NCBI GenBank assembly: GCA_963837105.1
Contig: CAWIMG010000018.1
Span: forward strand, 1 to 64,000
Source: UBA9676 sp963837105
GTDB lineage: Bacteria > Actinomycetota > Actinomycetes > Streptosporangiales > Streptosporangiaceae
DNA: 64,000 bases
Reading direction: 5' to 3'
The notes beneath the pieces were generated by a model. That model ran no database searches, was not told where the DNA came from, and saw nothing but the letters and a program-made list of their open reading frames with translations. Below are positions 54,087-61,999 of the stretch, one piece after another; within the stretch, counting starts at the first letter, position 1, and every line of letters starts with the position of its first letter. A program made the position numbers and the translations under genes.

Positions 54087-54120
54087 GGCCCTGCCTGGTG
54101 TTCACCCACCGGGCAGGGCC
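54087..54120. repeat. Strong hairpin in a divergent intergenic region
   Basis: GGCCCTGCC (54087-54095) pairs with GGCAGGGCC (54112-54120) around a loop. It lies between two divergent genes, where a terminator is not expected; no T-run follows. Confidence 0.5.
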
Positions 54121-54178
54121 GCTGCATCTGTGGCAGCTACCCTGGATAGTAGTCAGTGGGAGTTGGAGTAGTCAAAGG

Positions 54179-54472
54179 ATGCTGAAGGTGTCAGTAGATG
54201 TCACAGTCGCCAGTCTCCCTGGGAGGGAGCTGGCCTGGAATGATCAAGGGGTGCCCGACCGTCCCCGCGAGCTGCCGAGCCGCCGCATCACGGACGACCT
54301 GCGGCGAAGGATCGAGGCCGGGGAATGGGCCAGCGGGCAGCAACTGCCGTCGAACGCCGAGCTGGCTGGGCACTACGGCAGCACCCGCCGCACGGTGAGC
54401 AAGGCCCTGCGCGCCCTAGCTGACGAGGGCCTGGTCGAGATCGCCCCCAACTGGGGGACGTTCCGGGCATAG
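54179..54472 (+). CDS. Short GntR-family winged-helix regulator
   Basis: A 97-residue protein: a polar N-terminus then a GntR winged helix, SRRITDDLRRRIEAGEWASG, LPSNAELAGHYGSTRRTVSK and ALRALADEGLVEIAPNWGTF. It ends right after the wing, with no effector domain. Such short GntR proteins (as KorSA-type) regulate actinomycete integrative elements, which suits its place just before an att copy. ATG 54179. Confidence 0.75.
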   Translation: MLKVSVDVTVASLPGRELAWNDQGVPDRPRELPSRRITDDLRRRIEAGEWASGQQLPSNAELAGHYGSTRRTVSKALRALADEGLVEIAPNWGTFRA

Positions 54473-54977
54473 AAGCGCCCCGCCAGCCGTAGCCAGCGGG
54501 GCGCTCCGACCCTGCACAGCCTGGTCAGCCGCCGTGCCCGCCGGTCACCGCTGATCACCCCGTCTGCGGCGATGAAGGCCTGGACCGCCCTGCGTGCCCC
54601 GGTGCGGGTGTCATAGCTCCCGCTGGCCGAGGCGTGCCCGATCCTGGTCATCTGGGAGCCAGCGGTGTCCGGCTGGCCGATCACCAGGAACAGGCCCGAG
54701 CCAGGACCCGGCCACAGGATGTGCATGGTCCCGGTGCCGGGCAGCGGCCCCCAGGTCGTCAGGCCGGTGGGATACCGGCGCTCGCGCATCCCGGCGGTCA
54801 CTGCGGCCACCGCCCCTGGGCCGCCGATGGGAACACCATGGAAACATCCGTCCAGGGACCGGGAAGGGCACTGGGGGACGGGCAGGGACGTTGCCAGCGC
54901 CCCGACCCGCCCGTGACCAGTGCTGACGTTCCCCGGAGACACACGGAACGTCCCCCGCCGTCCGGCCGTTGAACGGC
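54473..54977. other. Spacer before att copy 6
   Basis: About 500 bases. A minus-strand frame (about 54480-54800) reads RRYPTGLTTWGPLPGTGTMH and LFLVIGQPDTAGSQMTRIGH with ARRAVQAFIAADGVISGDRR, which may be a real small gene from an ATG near 54790; it is too uncertain to call. Confidence 0.3.
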
Positions 54978-55020
54978 CTTTTAATCCGTTGGTTCAGGGT
55001 TCGAGCCCCTGGCGCACCAC
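54978..55020 (+). repeat. tRNA-Lys att copy 6
   Basis: 43 bases matching the tRNA-Lys 3' half with one change near the end (GCGCACCAC instead of GCGCCCCAC). It is the last full copy; the original right-hand chromosome junction is probably at or just beyond it. Confidence 0.85.
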
Positions 55021-55225
55021 CTCTGACCAGGGATTCTATTGTCTCGCGCGCTCACGACCGGCCGATCGGGTTGCAGTTGGGGTTCATGCCTCGCCCCACA
55101 GCGCCCGGCCGATTCACCCGGCGGCGTCGGTCATTACCGGCGGGAGGACATGGGCGTAGCGGCTGGTCATGCTGATCTGTGAGTGGCCGAGGATCTCCAT
55201 CACAACGCGCTGGTCAACCCTGTCG
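55021..55225 (-). pseudogene. Integrase 3'-end remnant
   Basis: About 200 bases nearly parallel to 44107-44310 (same tail region, GGGTTGCAGTT at 55068-55078, and the LGHSQI-coding stretch at about 55170-55215), then the similarity ends. Confidence 0.65.
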
Positions 55226-55255
55226 TGTTACATGGTTGGTGTGGCTACTGAGGAG

Positions 55256-55589
55256 CCCAGCAGGAGCGCGGGCTGGTGTTCACCACGTCGGTGGGGACCG
55301 GGTATGAGTCGCATAACCTGCGGCCGGACTTCCGGCGGGTGACGGGCTGAAGGCGCGGTGGGTGCCGAAGGAGCTGCGTTCGCCAGCATGTGAGCTACCA
55401 GGGCGTGCCTGTGGAGGAGATCGCGCGGCTGGCCGGGCATGCCAGCTCGCGGACCACCGAGGTGAACTACCGGCGAGAGCTGCGCCCGTGATCACGACCG
55501 GGGCCGAGGCAATGGCCAGATTTTTGGATCAAGACACGGCCGACGAGCCTTTTCAGGCGTCATCAGACGGTAATCCTTGCTTTCACATA
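55256..55589 (+). pseudogene. Second integrase remnant, plus strand
   Basis: Frames with RGLVFTTSVGTGYESHNLRP then (shifted) ARWVPKELR and HVSYQGVPVEEIARLAGHAS, RTTEVNYRRELRPVITTGAE: the C-terminal catalytic part of a different tyrosine recombinase (H-x-x-R region damaged, Tyr present). At least two frameshifts. It ends at the 753-base repeat. Confidence 0.65.
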
Positions 55590-56342
55590 GCGCACCCGCC
55601 GGGACGCCGCCCCGGCCATTCCAGGAGGTTCCCGAGATGCCACTGCTGCCTCCACTGGTCAGCCCCGAGGAACTCCGCGACGCGCTCGGTGATGAGCGAG
55701 TGCGCGCGTTCGACACCACCGTCTTCCTCCGCCACGCGGCAGGCGGCGGCCCTTATACCGTGGAGAGCGGGCGCGAAAGCTACGCGCGAGCCCATATTCC
55801 CGGAGCCGGGTTCGCCGATATCCCCGGCGCACTGTCCGACCCGGCGTCGCCCTTCGCGTTCACCCTTCCCGCGGCGGAGCACTTCGCCGCCGCGATCGGC
55901 CGCCTCGGCATCGGCGACGGCACGCACGTCGTCGCGTACACGCAGGACACGCCAATGTGGGCGACGCGGTTGTGGTGGCTGCTGCGCTACTTCGGGCACG
56001 ATGACACCAGCGTGCTCGACGGCGGGCTTGCCGCCTGGATCGCGGCAGACGGCCCAGTCGAGCCGGGCGAGAGCACCTACTCGCCCGCGTCGTTCAGCGC
56101 CCGTCCCAGGCCAGAGCTCCTCGCCAGCTTGGCCGACGTCCGCGAGAAAACCGAGAATGGGGCCGCCTGCCTCGTCAACGCCCTGTCCCCGGAGGCGTTC
56201 CGCGGCGAGGGCCCCAGTGCCTACAGCCGCCCGGGCCGCATCCCGGGCAGCGTCAACGTGCCGTGGAACGGCCTTGTGGACGCGGCGACGAACCGCTTCC
56301 GCCCGCCCGCCGAGCTCGCCGCCGCCCTCAACGGCGGCGGTG
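55590..56342 (+). repeat. 753-base direct repeat, copy 2
   Basis: Copy of 45078-45830. It begins abruptly after the integrase remnant and ends at an IS fragment. Confidence 0.88.
55637..56342 (+). pseudogene. Sulfurtransferase copy 2, truncated
   Basis: Identical to the first 235 codons of the gene at 45125, then joined in frame to transposase-derived sequence. The active-site loop (YCGGGIS) and the end of domain 2 are missing, so it cannot be a working sulfurtransferase. The frame continues to 57112 through IS and permease DNA, which is not meaningful. Confidence 0.88.
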
Positions 56343-56651
56343 CCCGGCGCGGCGGGCAGCGGCGCCGGGCACCTGGCGCAGGCGCCGCACCCAGGCTCAC
56401 GCTTGCCGACCGGATCCTGGCGACCCTCCTGCACCTGCGCCTGTCCCTCCCGCAACCCGTGGTCGCCCGCGTGCTCGGCGCCGACCGCACCACCATCAGC
56501 CGGGCGATCCGCGCAACCCGGCAACTGCTGGACCAGCACGGCATCACCATCGAGCCCGCACCGGCCCGGCTTTACACCCTGACGGATCTTCTCCGCATAC
56601 GCCACCGCACAGGGCGTCATCCAGGCACCAAAGACCAAAACAGCGTGTTAA
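56343..56651 (+). pseudogene. IS transposase fragment
   Basis: RRGGQRRRAPGAGAAPRLTL, ADRILATLLHLRLSLPQPVV and ARVLGADRTTISRAIRATRQ form a helix-turn-helix region of a transposase. After LYTLTD a one-base shift leads to FSAYATAQGVIQAPKTKTAC and the stop TAA at 56649-56651. The family is uncertain (it resembles ISAzo13-like or related actinobacterial transposases). Confidence 0.6.
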
Positions 56652-56660
56652 TCCTCTGCG

Positions 56661-56987
56661 AGCCCTTACATCCTGGCAACCCTCGGCGCCGCCAGGATGC
56701 TGCGGCGGAACCGGCACATCCCTGCCTGGGAGATCGTCATCCCGATTGTCACGCTGGCCGTGCTCGGTTACACCATCTACCGCAACCTGGTCCCCTACCC
56801 GTCCGGCCCGACCTACTGGCTGCCGATCGGGGCCGGCATCTGGATCGCGGTCTCGATCATCATCTTGATCATGATGCCAGCGCTGAGCCGCCGGATCGGC
56901 GAGGAACTCGCATCCGAGGACGGCCTCACCACCGCTGGATCGGCTGCTCCCGCCACCGTGTCAGCCGCCGATTCCGCCAGCCCCTGA
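56661..56987 (+). pseudogene. Amino-acid permease (APC) C-terminal remnant
   Basis: Two hydrophobic segments (WEIVIPIVTLAVLGYTIYRN and WLPIGAGIWIAVSIIILIMM) with the linker LVPYPSGPTY match the last two TMs of APC-superfamily amino-acid permeases. The upstream part is replaced by the IS fragment. It probably marks the edge of the ancestral chromosome. Confidence 0.65.
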
Positions 56988-57051
56988 CCAGATCGGGAAC
57001 AAAGGCCAACCCGTACACTACGTCCAGCCGGCCGAAGCGATCGGGAAAGCC

Positions 57052-57774
57052 ATGTCACACTCGATGCCACTGTCCGCGCAAGTCCGCGATCAGCTCACAC
57101 GGCTATTTGTGACCGGGCACATGGCACCCGGCGACCGCGTGCCCAGCGAGGCCGAGATCGTCGCGCTCTGCGGGGTCGGGCGCAGCACCGCCCGCGAAGC
57201 ACTCAAGCTGCTCGAGCAAGATGGCATCGTCCTGGTCGAGCGGGGCCGGGGGCGGGTACTGTCGCCGCTGGCCGCGCTGCACATCGACCGGCCGATCACC
57301 CGGTTCGAATCCACCACCGAGATGCTGCAAGCGCTGGGCTATCACGATGCACGCACATTGGTCCTCTCCGCCGCTGAAGACAAGCCAGACGACGCCGAGC
57401 GCAACGCTCTCCAGCTGGCCAGCGACGACGCCGTCATCCGGCTGGAGCGGCTGCGCTCACACGGCGAAGAGCCCCTCGTCTTCACCGTCGAAACATTGCC
57501 CAGGAACTGCATACCCGGCCCGGTGAAACACATCAACTGGGCCAGCTCGCTGACCGGTCTGCTCGCGGCACAAGGGCACCTGATGATCTCCTCCGCGGCA
57601 AAAATCCAGGCTCAGGACCTGCCGCCCGAGGCACAGGACAACTACAAGCTCGCCAGCTACGGTCCCTGGCTGCTCATCACCGAGACAGTCGTCACCACGA
57701 CAGGCAGGCCCATCCTGTACTCCCATGGCTATCACCGGGGCAGCCTGTTCGCCTTCAACGTGCTGCGCCGCTGA
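57052..57774 (+). CDS. GntR/UTRA (HutC-type) transcriptional regulator
   Basis: A 240-residue protein. Winged helix at about 5-75: LSAQVRDQLTRLFVTGHMAP, RVPSEAEIVALCGVGRSTAR, EALKLLEQDGIVLVERGRGR. UTRA ligand domain at about 90-238 (FESTTEMLQALGYHDARTLV, RLERLRSHGEEPLVFTVETL, YSHGYHRGSLFAFNVLRR). HutC-type regulators sense small metabolites and control nearby transport or catabolic genes; the adjoining permease remnant may have been its target. Intact. Confidence 0.85.
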   Translation: MSHSMPLSAQVRDQLTRLFVTGHMAPGDRVPSEAEIVALCGVGRSTAREALKLLEQDGIVLVERGRGRVLSPLAALHIDRPITRFESTTEMLQALGYHDARTLVLSAAEDKPDDAERNALQLASDDAVIRLERLRSHGEEPLVFTVETLPRNCIPGPVKHINWASSLTGLLAAQGHLMISSAAKIQAQDLPPEAQDNYKLASYGPWLLITETVVTTTGRPILYSHGYHRGSLFAFNVLRR

Positions 57775-58155
57775 CACCGGCCTGGCAGGGGGCTGAGGCA
57801 GCCCGTCAGTGGCGGGCCGGCGGGCCGGCCGGGCGTGCGGGCGGCCTGCTGCCGATCCCGCCCGCTGCCAGAGCCGGGCCAGCAGCATTTCGACGGGTCC
57901 CGGCGGCGCAATGGCGGGGCCGCATGATGATGTAGCATCCAGCGGCAGCAGCTGGGCCGCGATCCAATAGACTGGCCGCGAACGAGCTTGTCGTTCCTGT
58001 TGTTGTCGAAGCCAGCGATCGTTGAAGACGCTCGCGGGTTTTGACAGTGCGCGTTTCGCTTTGCTTGTGGACTCCCTCCTCCAGCGGCGAGCGGCCAGCA
58101 GCTGATCCGCGCAAGGTGCGCGGATTCCCGGCTCGTCCCTCGAAGGAGACAGCAG
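57775..58155 (+). promoter_or_regulatory. Long upstream region of the cold-shock gene
   Basis: About 380 bases without a gene. TTGACA at 58041-58046 is a -35 candidate with no good -10 box. The last ~100 bases before the gene are likely 5' UTR, ending in the GAAGGAGA ribosome-binding site. Long leaders are common for cspA-type genes, but no cold-box motif is claimed. Confidence 0.4.
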
Positions 58156-58359
58156 ATGGCTCAGGGAACCGTGAAATGGTTCAACCCGGACAAGGGCTAC
58201 GGTTTTATCGCCCCTGACGACGGCACCGCCGACGTCTTCGTCCACCACTCAGCGATCGACATGGGCGGCTACCGCACCCTGGCAGAGAACCAGAAGGTGG
58301 AGTACACCGTCAGCCAGGGCCCCAAGGGCCCGCAGGCGGACCAGGTCCACGCAGTCTGA
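58156..58359 (+). CDS. cspA: Cold-shock protein, CspA family
   Basis: A 67-residue single cold-shock domain: GTVKWFNPDKGYGFIAPDDG with RNP1 (KGYGFI) and RNP2 (VFVHHSAI), and the closing QGPKGPQADQVHAV. Binds single-stranded nucleic acid as an RNA chaperone. GAAGGAGA precedes ATG 58156. A strong terminator hairpin follows. The canonical length and motifs make this a secure call. Confidence 0.95.
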   Translation: MAQGTVKWFNPDKGYGFIAPDDGTADVFVHHSAIDMGGYRTLAENQKVEYTVSQGPKGPQADQVHAV

Positions 58360-58367
58360 TCAACGGT

Positions 58368-58409
58368 CCCGCGGCAGGCCAGCACCTCTGGGCGCGGGCC
58401 TGCCGCGGG
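58368..58409 (+). terminator. Hairpin terminator of the cold-shock gene
   Basis: CCCGCGGCAGGCC (58368-58380) pairs perfectly over 13 bases with GGCCTGCCGCGGG (58397-58409), about nine bases after the stop codon; followed by CTCATTTCC, a weak T-run as usual in actinomycetes. Confidence 0.8.
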
Positions 58410-58515
58410 CTCATTTCCTGGCGGCCGCGCCGGCACAGTTCTGGCGGCAGTCCACCGTTACTGTCCAGCTGCCTCCGACCGGCTATGTGCCCAGAGCGGT
58501 GAAAGCGCTGGCTTC

Positions 58516-58745
58516 CTAGCTGCTGGCGCGGAGCATCGGCGGGTAGAGCAGGGTGGCGGGGCCTTTGCGGTAGAGCTGGCGGGGCGGCCGCGGGCACCGG
58601 CGGTGGCCGAGTGCGTGGGGGTCAGGAATCCGGGGGTCTTGGTGGCCTTGCGGTGGAAGTTGCGCGGGTCCAGGGCGGTGGCCCAGACGGCCAGCGCCGT
58701 CAAGACCGTCTGGGCGAAGGCCCGACCGAGGGGGTGCCCCGGTCA
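58516..58745 (-). pseudogene. NUDIX/NrtR-type C-terminal fragment, frameshifted
   Basis: Minus strand: FAQTVLTALAVWATALDPRN then FHRKATKTPGFLTPTHSATA (winged-helix domain of NUDIX/NrtR regulators), a one-base shift near 58595, then QLYRKGPATLLYPPMLRASS. The NUDIX hydrolase domain is absent. Confidence 0.6.
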
Positions 58746-59395
58746 GGGCGGCGAAGCGATGAGGCCCCACTCATCAATGACCGCGCCGCTGCGGGGCCGA
58801 CTACGAGATCGTGAAGATCGCCGCCCACCTCAAGCCGACTCGACTGTCCGATCCCGCCAACTTTCGCCGGCTCGAAGCCGGCCGTTCGGATCAACCGCTC
58901 GACTTCCTCGCTGGCACGGTCATCGTCGGTCGCGTAGAACAGGACCGCCGGCTCCGGTGACCGGTTGCTGGAGGACTCGAAGAGACCGGCCGACAGGGTT
59001 CCAAACGCCATGGCCAAGCGCGCCCCGGCCGGCAACCACCCGGCCACAACTTCGCCGGAGGACTGCCCTTCCGGCAGGAGACGTGAGACCTTGCCTTGCG
59101 CGTCCGTGCTGAGCGGGTTGCTCGGGACGACCACCACCTTGTCGGTCAGCGGATCGGCGATCTCGTCTATGACGCCCTTCAGCACGGCAAAACGCAGCGC
59201 GAGGATGACGGCATCGGCGTCCCGCAATGCGTCACGGTTGTCGACGGCGACGACCGCAGCTCGACCGATCTCGGCTGCCAGCGTTCGCGCCGACTTAATG
59301 TCGGCGCTTGAGAGCCGCAGGGTCTCCCCGCCTGAGCCGAGCTGACGGGCGATGACCGATCCGATCCCCCCAGTGCCGATAATCGCGGTGGTCAT
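58700..59395 (-). CDS. F420-dependent NADP oxidoreductase-like protein
   Basis: A ~231-residue frame. Rossmann start TTAIIGTGGIGSVIARQLGS with GxGxxG, then DADAVILALRFAVLKGVIDE, VVVVPSNPLSTDAQGKV and LAMAFGTLSAGLFESSS, as in NADPH:F420 oxidoreductase (Fno) and related NAD-binding proteins. The family-like sequence ends near VEVGGDLHDL-type residues at about 58810; the last ~30 residues run into the NUDIX remnant region, so the natural C-terminus may be lost or short. It lies 95 bases after the VOC gene on the same strand. Confidence 0.72.
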   Translation of the reverse strand: MTTAIIGTGGIGSVIARQLGSGGETLRLSSADIKSARTLAAEIGRAAVVAVDNRDALRDADAVILALRFAVLKGVIDEIADPLTDKVVVVPSNPLSTDAQGKVSRLLPEGQSSGEVVAGWLPAGARLAMAFGTLSAGLFESSSNRSPEPAVLFYATDDDRASEEVERLIRTAGFEPAKVGGIGQSSRLEVGGDLHDLVVGPAAARSLMSGASSLRRPDRGTPSVGPSPRRS

Positions 59396-59490
59396 TACCG
59401 ACCCTCCTGAGCGTCACACGGTGGATTGAGACTCAGCGCCCGGAGGGCTGACGACCGTCGACCCGCAGGCGTTGCCGGTGACCTCGGCAT

Positions 59491-59961
59491 TCACCCGGAA
59501 TCGCCAGCGCGCGTACCCGGCGGCCAGTGGGCGGGCGACCAGTCCCCCTCTGAATCGGTGGTCTGCCCCACTTCGATCAGATGACCGTCGGGATCGCGGA
59601 TGTAGCAGCGCTTCTCGTACTGGTGCTGCTTTGGCGGTGTCAGGAAATGAGCACCCCGGGCGCTCCATTCGGCGTACACGGCCTCGATGTCTTTGACCCG
59701 GATATTGAGGAAGCTGCTGACCCGGCCGGGATCACGTGGCGTCTCCAGGGTGACCGCAGGCTTGTCGTCGGTCGGTCCCCCGCCGCTATTGATGACGATC
59801 CAGCTGTTGGATAGCGCGACATTGACCGGCCCTGCGGGGCCGGAGAAGACCACCCTGCCGCCGAGGACCTCGGTGTAGAAGCGCCGGGAGCGCTCGACAT
59901 CGTCCGAGACGATGAAGTGGGTCAGCAGAATTCCCTCTGGGGGCGGTGGGAACTCGGCCAT
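59491..59961 (-). CDS. VOC-family (glyoxalase/dioxygenase fold) protein
   Basis: A 156-residue protein with a beta-alpha-beta-beta-beta VOC module pair: LTHFIVSDDVERSRRFYTEV, LGGRVVFSGPAGPVNVALSN, SSFLNIRVKDIEAVYAEWSA, KRCYIRDPDGHLIEVGQTTD. His15 and the Glu in HLIEVGQ are at metal-ligand positions of the family. Substrate unknown. GGAGGT lies about five bases before ATG 59961. First of a two-gene minus-strand unit with the F420-type reductase. Confidence 0.85.
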   Translation of the reverse strand: MAEFPPPPEGILLTHFIVSDDVERSRRFYTEVLGGRVVFSGPAGPVNVALSNSWIVINSGGGPTDDKPAVTLETPRDPGRVSSFLNIRVKDIEAVYAEWSARGAHFLTPPKQHQYEKRCYIRDPDGHLIEVGQTTDSEGDWSPAHWPPGTRAGDSG

Positions 59962-60359
59962 CTGGCACCTCCACTGGTTGGTCTCGCACCCGCTTACGAC
60001 GGGGTCTGCAGGCGACGTTGCGATGATCGGGATTCAGCGCCGGTGGTAGCGTGCCCATGGAAGCAGCAAGTCATTCACCGGCACCACACTCCGACGTTGC
60101 CGGGATCGCAGACACCGTCCGGGCGAAGGCGCCGTTCCCGCCCGGCGTTTCGTGGTGGCGGGCGGCCGATCCGCGAGCTGCCCGAGGATGGCACGGCGCC
60201 TGAGGCTTCCTGGCGAGGCGGAAGTGTGGGTAGAAGCGCCGACGGGCACGCCCACCGGCAGGCACGCACGTGCCTTCAGATATAGCCAGGTCTTACAGCA
60301 AACAGACACGTGCACCGTCCAGGTCGCACCAACGGCGCCGGAGGAGAGGCGGTTATCCC
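59962..60359. other. Divergent intergenic region
   Basis: About 400 bases between the VOC gene and the peroxiredoxin gene. It must hold both promoters; no strong -35/-10 pair was found. No gene recognised. Confidence 0.4.
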
Positions 60360-60974
60360 GTGCGTTCCGACATCGTCCCCGGTGGGACCTTCCCTGACTA
60401 TGCGCTGCCCGACCATACCGGCACCGTCCGCACGCTGAGCGAGATCCAGGGCCGGGACCCGCTGATCCTCACGCTCGCGCGCGGCAACTACTGCCCGAAA
60501 GAGCACCGGCAGCACCTGGAGCTGGCCGAGAACTACGCGAAGATCGCGGTGGCTTATACACAGATGGCCACGATCGCCACCGACGACCATCACACGTTGC
60601 AGGAGTTCCGCAGCTCGGTCGGCGCGCAGTGGACGTTCCTGTCCGATCCCGGGCGGATGGTCCAAAAGGATCTGCACATCCAGGAGTACACCGACCCCGA
60701 GCACGACCCGATGATCCCGCACACGCTCGTGCTCAAGCCGGGCCTGGTCATCCACAGCGTCTACAACGGCTACTGGTTCTGGGGCCGCCCGTCGTTCTAC
60801 GACCTATGGCGCGACCTGCGCGCGGCCACTGCCGAGATCCGCCCGGACTGGGACCTGAGCACCCCGGGTCTGCGCGAGGCCTGGGACGCGGGCGACTACT
60901 CGAAGTTTCACGGATGGGACCGGCGGGCCCCCGGGTCGATGCCGACCTCGTATGTCGAGCCAGGCAAGGCGTGA
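60360..60974 (+). CDS. Peroxiredoxin-like (AhpC/TSA) protein
   Basis: A 204-residue thioredoxin-fold protein: GGTFPDYALPDHTGTVRTLS, then LTLARGNYCPKEHRQHLELA with a Cys at the peroxidatic position (the usual P-x3-T-x2-C context is altered to ARGNYC), QWTFLSDPGRMVQKDL and IPHTLVLKPGLVIHSVYNGY. The C-terminal ~50 residues are an extension. GTG 60360 has GGAGGAGAGG upstream. Overlaps the next gene (GTGA), so the two are translationally coupled. Probable peroxide or hydroperoxide reductase. Confidence 0.8.
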   Translation: MRSDIVPGGTFPDYALPDHTGTVRTLSEIQGRDPLILTLARGNYCPKEHRQHLELAENYAKIAVAYTQMATIATDDHHTLQEFRSSVGAQWTFLSDPGRMVQKDLHIQEYTDPEHDPMIPHTLVLKPGLVIHSVYNGYWFWGRPSFYDLWRDLRAATAEIRPDWDLSTPGLREAWDAGDYSKFHGWDRRAPGSMPTSYVEPGKA

Positions 60975-61930
60975 ACGCGATGCGCACACCGGTGTGCGAG
61001 TTGCTTGGGATTGAACAGCCGATCGTCCTGGCGCCCATGGTTGCCGTTCCCCAACTGGCCGCGGCGGTTTCGAATGCCGGCGCGCTCGGCATGCTGACGC
61101 TGACGTGGTCGGAAGACGTCGGAGCCGTGGTTCGGGAGACAGCGGCGCTGACCGCGCGGCCGTTTTGCGGCAACCTCGTGCTCACCGAAGATCGTCACCG
61201 CCGCCTTGACCAGGCCCTTGAGGCCGGCTTGCGGATCGTGTCGTTCTTCTTGGGTGATCCCAGCGGCTACATCGAGCAGGTCCACGACGCCGGAGGGATT
61301 GTCATGCACACGGTCGGCACTGCCGAGGAGGCACGGCGGGCAGTCGCGTCCGGCGTGGACATGGTCGTCGCGCAGGGCTGGGAGGCTGGCGGGCACGTGT
61401 GGGGCCGCGTCGCGACGCTGCCGCTGGTGCCCGCAGCCGTGGATGCCGTGGCGCCGGTGCCGGTGATCGCGGCTGGCGGGATCGGTGACGCCCGCGGGGT
61501 CGCCGCAGTGCTCGCGCTGGGTGCCCAGGCAGCGTGGGTCGGTACGCGGTTCCTGCTGGCCGAGGAGATGCCGATCCACGAGGACTACCGGCGCCGGCTG
61601 GTAGCCGCGGCCGAGACCGATGCGCAGTGGTATCCCAACCTGTACTCTGCCGGGTGGCCCGATTCTCCCCACCGCGCGCTCCGCAACTCGACCGCCGACA
61701 TGTGGCAGGCCGCGGGCCGCCCCCCGCTCGCGCAGCGGCCAGGAGCAGGCGACGTGATCGCGCACTTCGCCTCGGGCGAACCAATCGTGCGCTACGAGCC
61801 AGCACCGCCGATGGCCGGGACTACGGGTGACATCGAGGCGCTCTCGATGTGGGCCGGACAGGGCGTCGCACTCGCGAAGAAGTCACAGCCAGCGGCGGAC
61901 ATCGTGACCGAGCTCACCTCTCACCTGTAA
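60971..61930 (+). CDS. Nitronate monooxygenase-like flavoprotein
   Basis: A 319-residue TIM-barrel flavoprotein of the nitronate monooxygenase (2-nitropropane dioxygenase) family: GIEQPIVLAPMVAVPQLAAA, VSNAGALGMLTLTWSEDVGA, VVAQGWEAGGHVWGRVATLP (FMN site and catalytic His), VPVIAAGGIGDARGVAAVLA, LGAQAAWVGTRFLLAEEMPI. It oxidises alkyl nitronates such as propionate-3-nitronate. GTG 60971 overlaps the previous stop; ATG 60980 is an alternative. With the peroxiredoxin it forms a likely detoxification operon. Confidence 0.87.
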   Translation: MNAMRTPVCELLGIEQPIVLAPMVAVPQLAAAVSNAGALGMLTLTWSEDVGAVVRETAALTARPFCGNLVLTEDRHRRLDQALEAGLRIVSFFLGDPSGYIEQVHDAGGIVMHTVGTAEEARRAVASGVDMVVAQGWEAGGHVWGRVATLPLVPAAVDAVAPVPVIAAGGIGDARGVAAVLALGAQAAWVGTRFLLAEEMPIHEDYRRRLVAAAETDAQWYPNLYSAGWPDSPHRALRNSTADMWQAAGRPPLAQRPGAGDVIAHFASGEPIVRYEPAPPMAGTTGDIEALSMWAGQGVALAKKSQPAADIVTELTSHL

Positions 61931-61999
61931 CCCGGGCGGAAGGCGGCGGCTGCAGTTGCAGGCCGACTGTGAGCACCTGCGCTAGCTGGCGCCGCCCCG

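Noticed and set aside
39589..55020. tRNA-Lys genes at each att copy
   Set aside because: Only the 3' half from the anticodon stem is present; no D-arm or acceptor 5' strand precedes any of the copies.
55637..57112. A 490-residue fusion of sulfurtransferase with further domains
   Set aside because: The downstream part is a transposase fragment and permease DNA read in the wrong frame; the fusion is accidental.
57775..58155. Riboswitch or cold-box thermosensor before the cold-shock gene
   Set aside because: The leader is long enough, but I see no conserved motif or clear alternative fold to support it.
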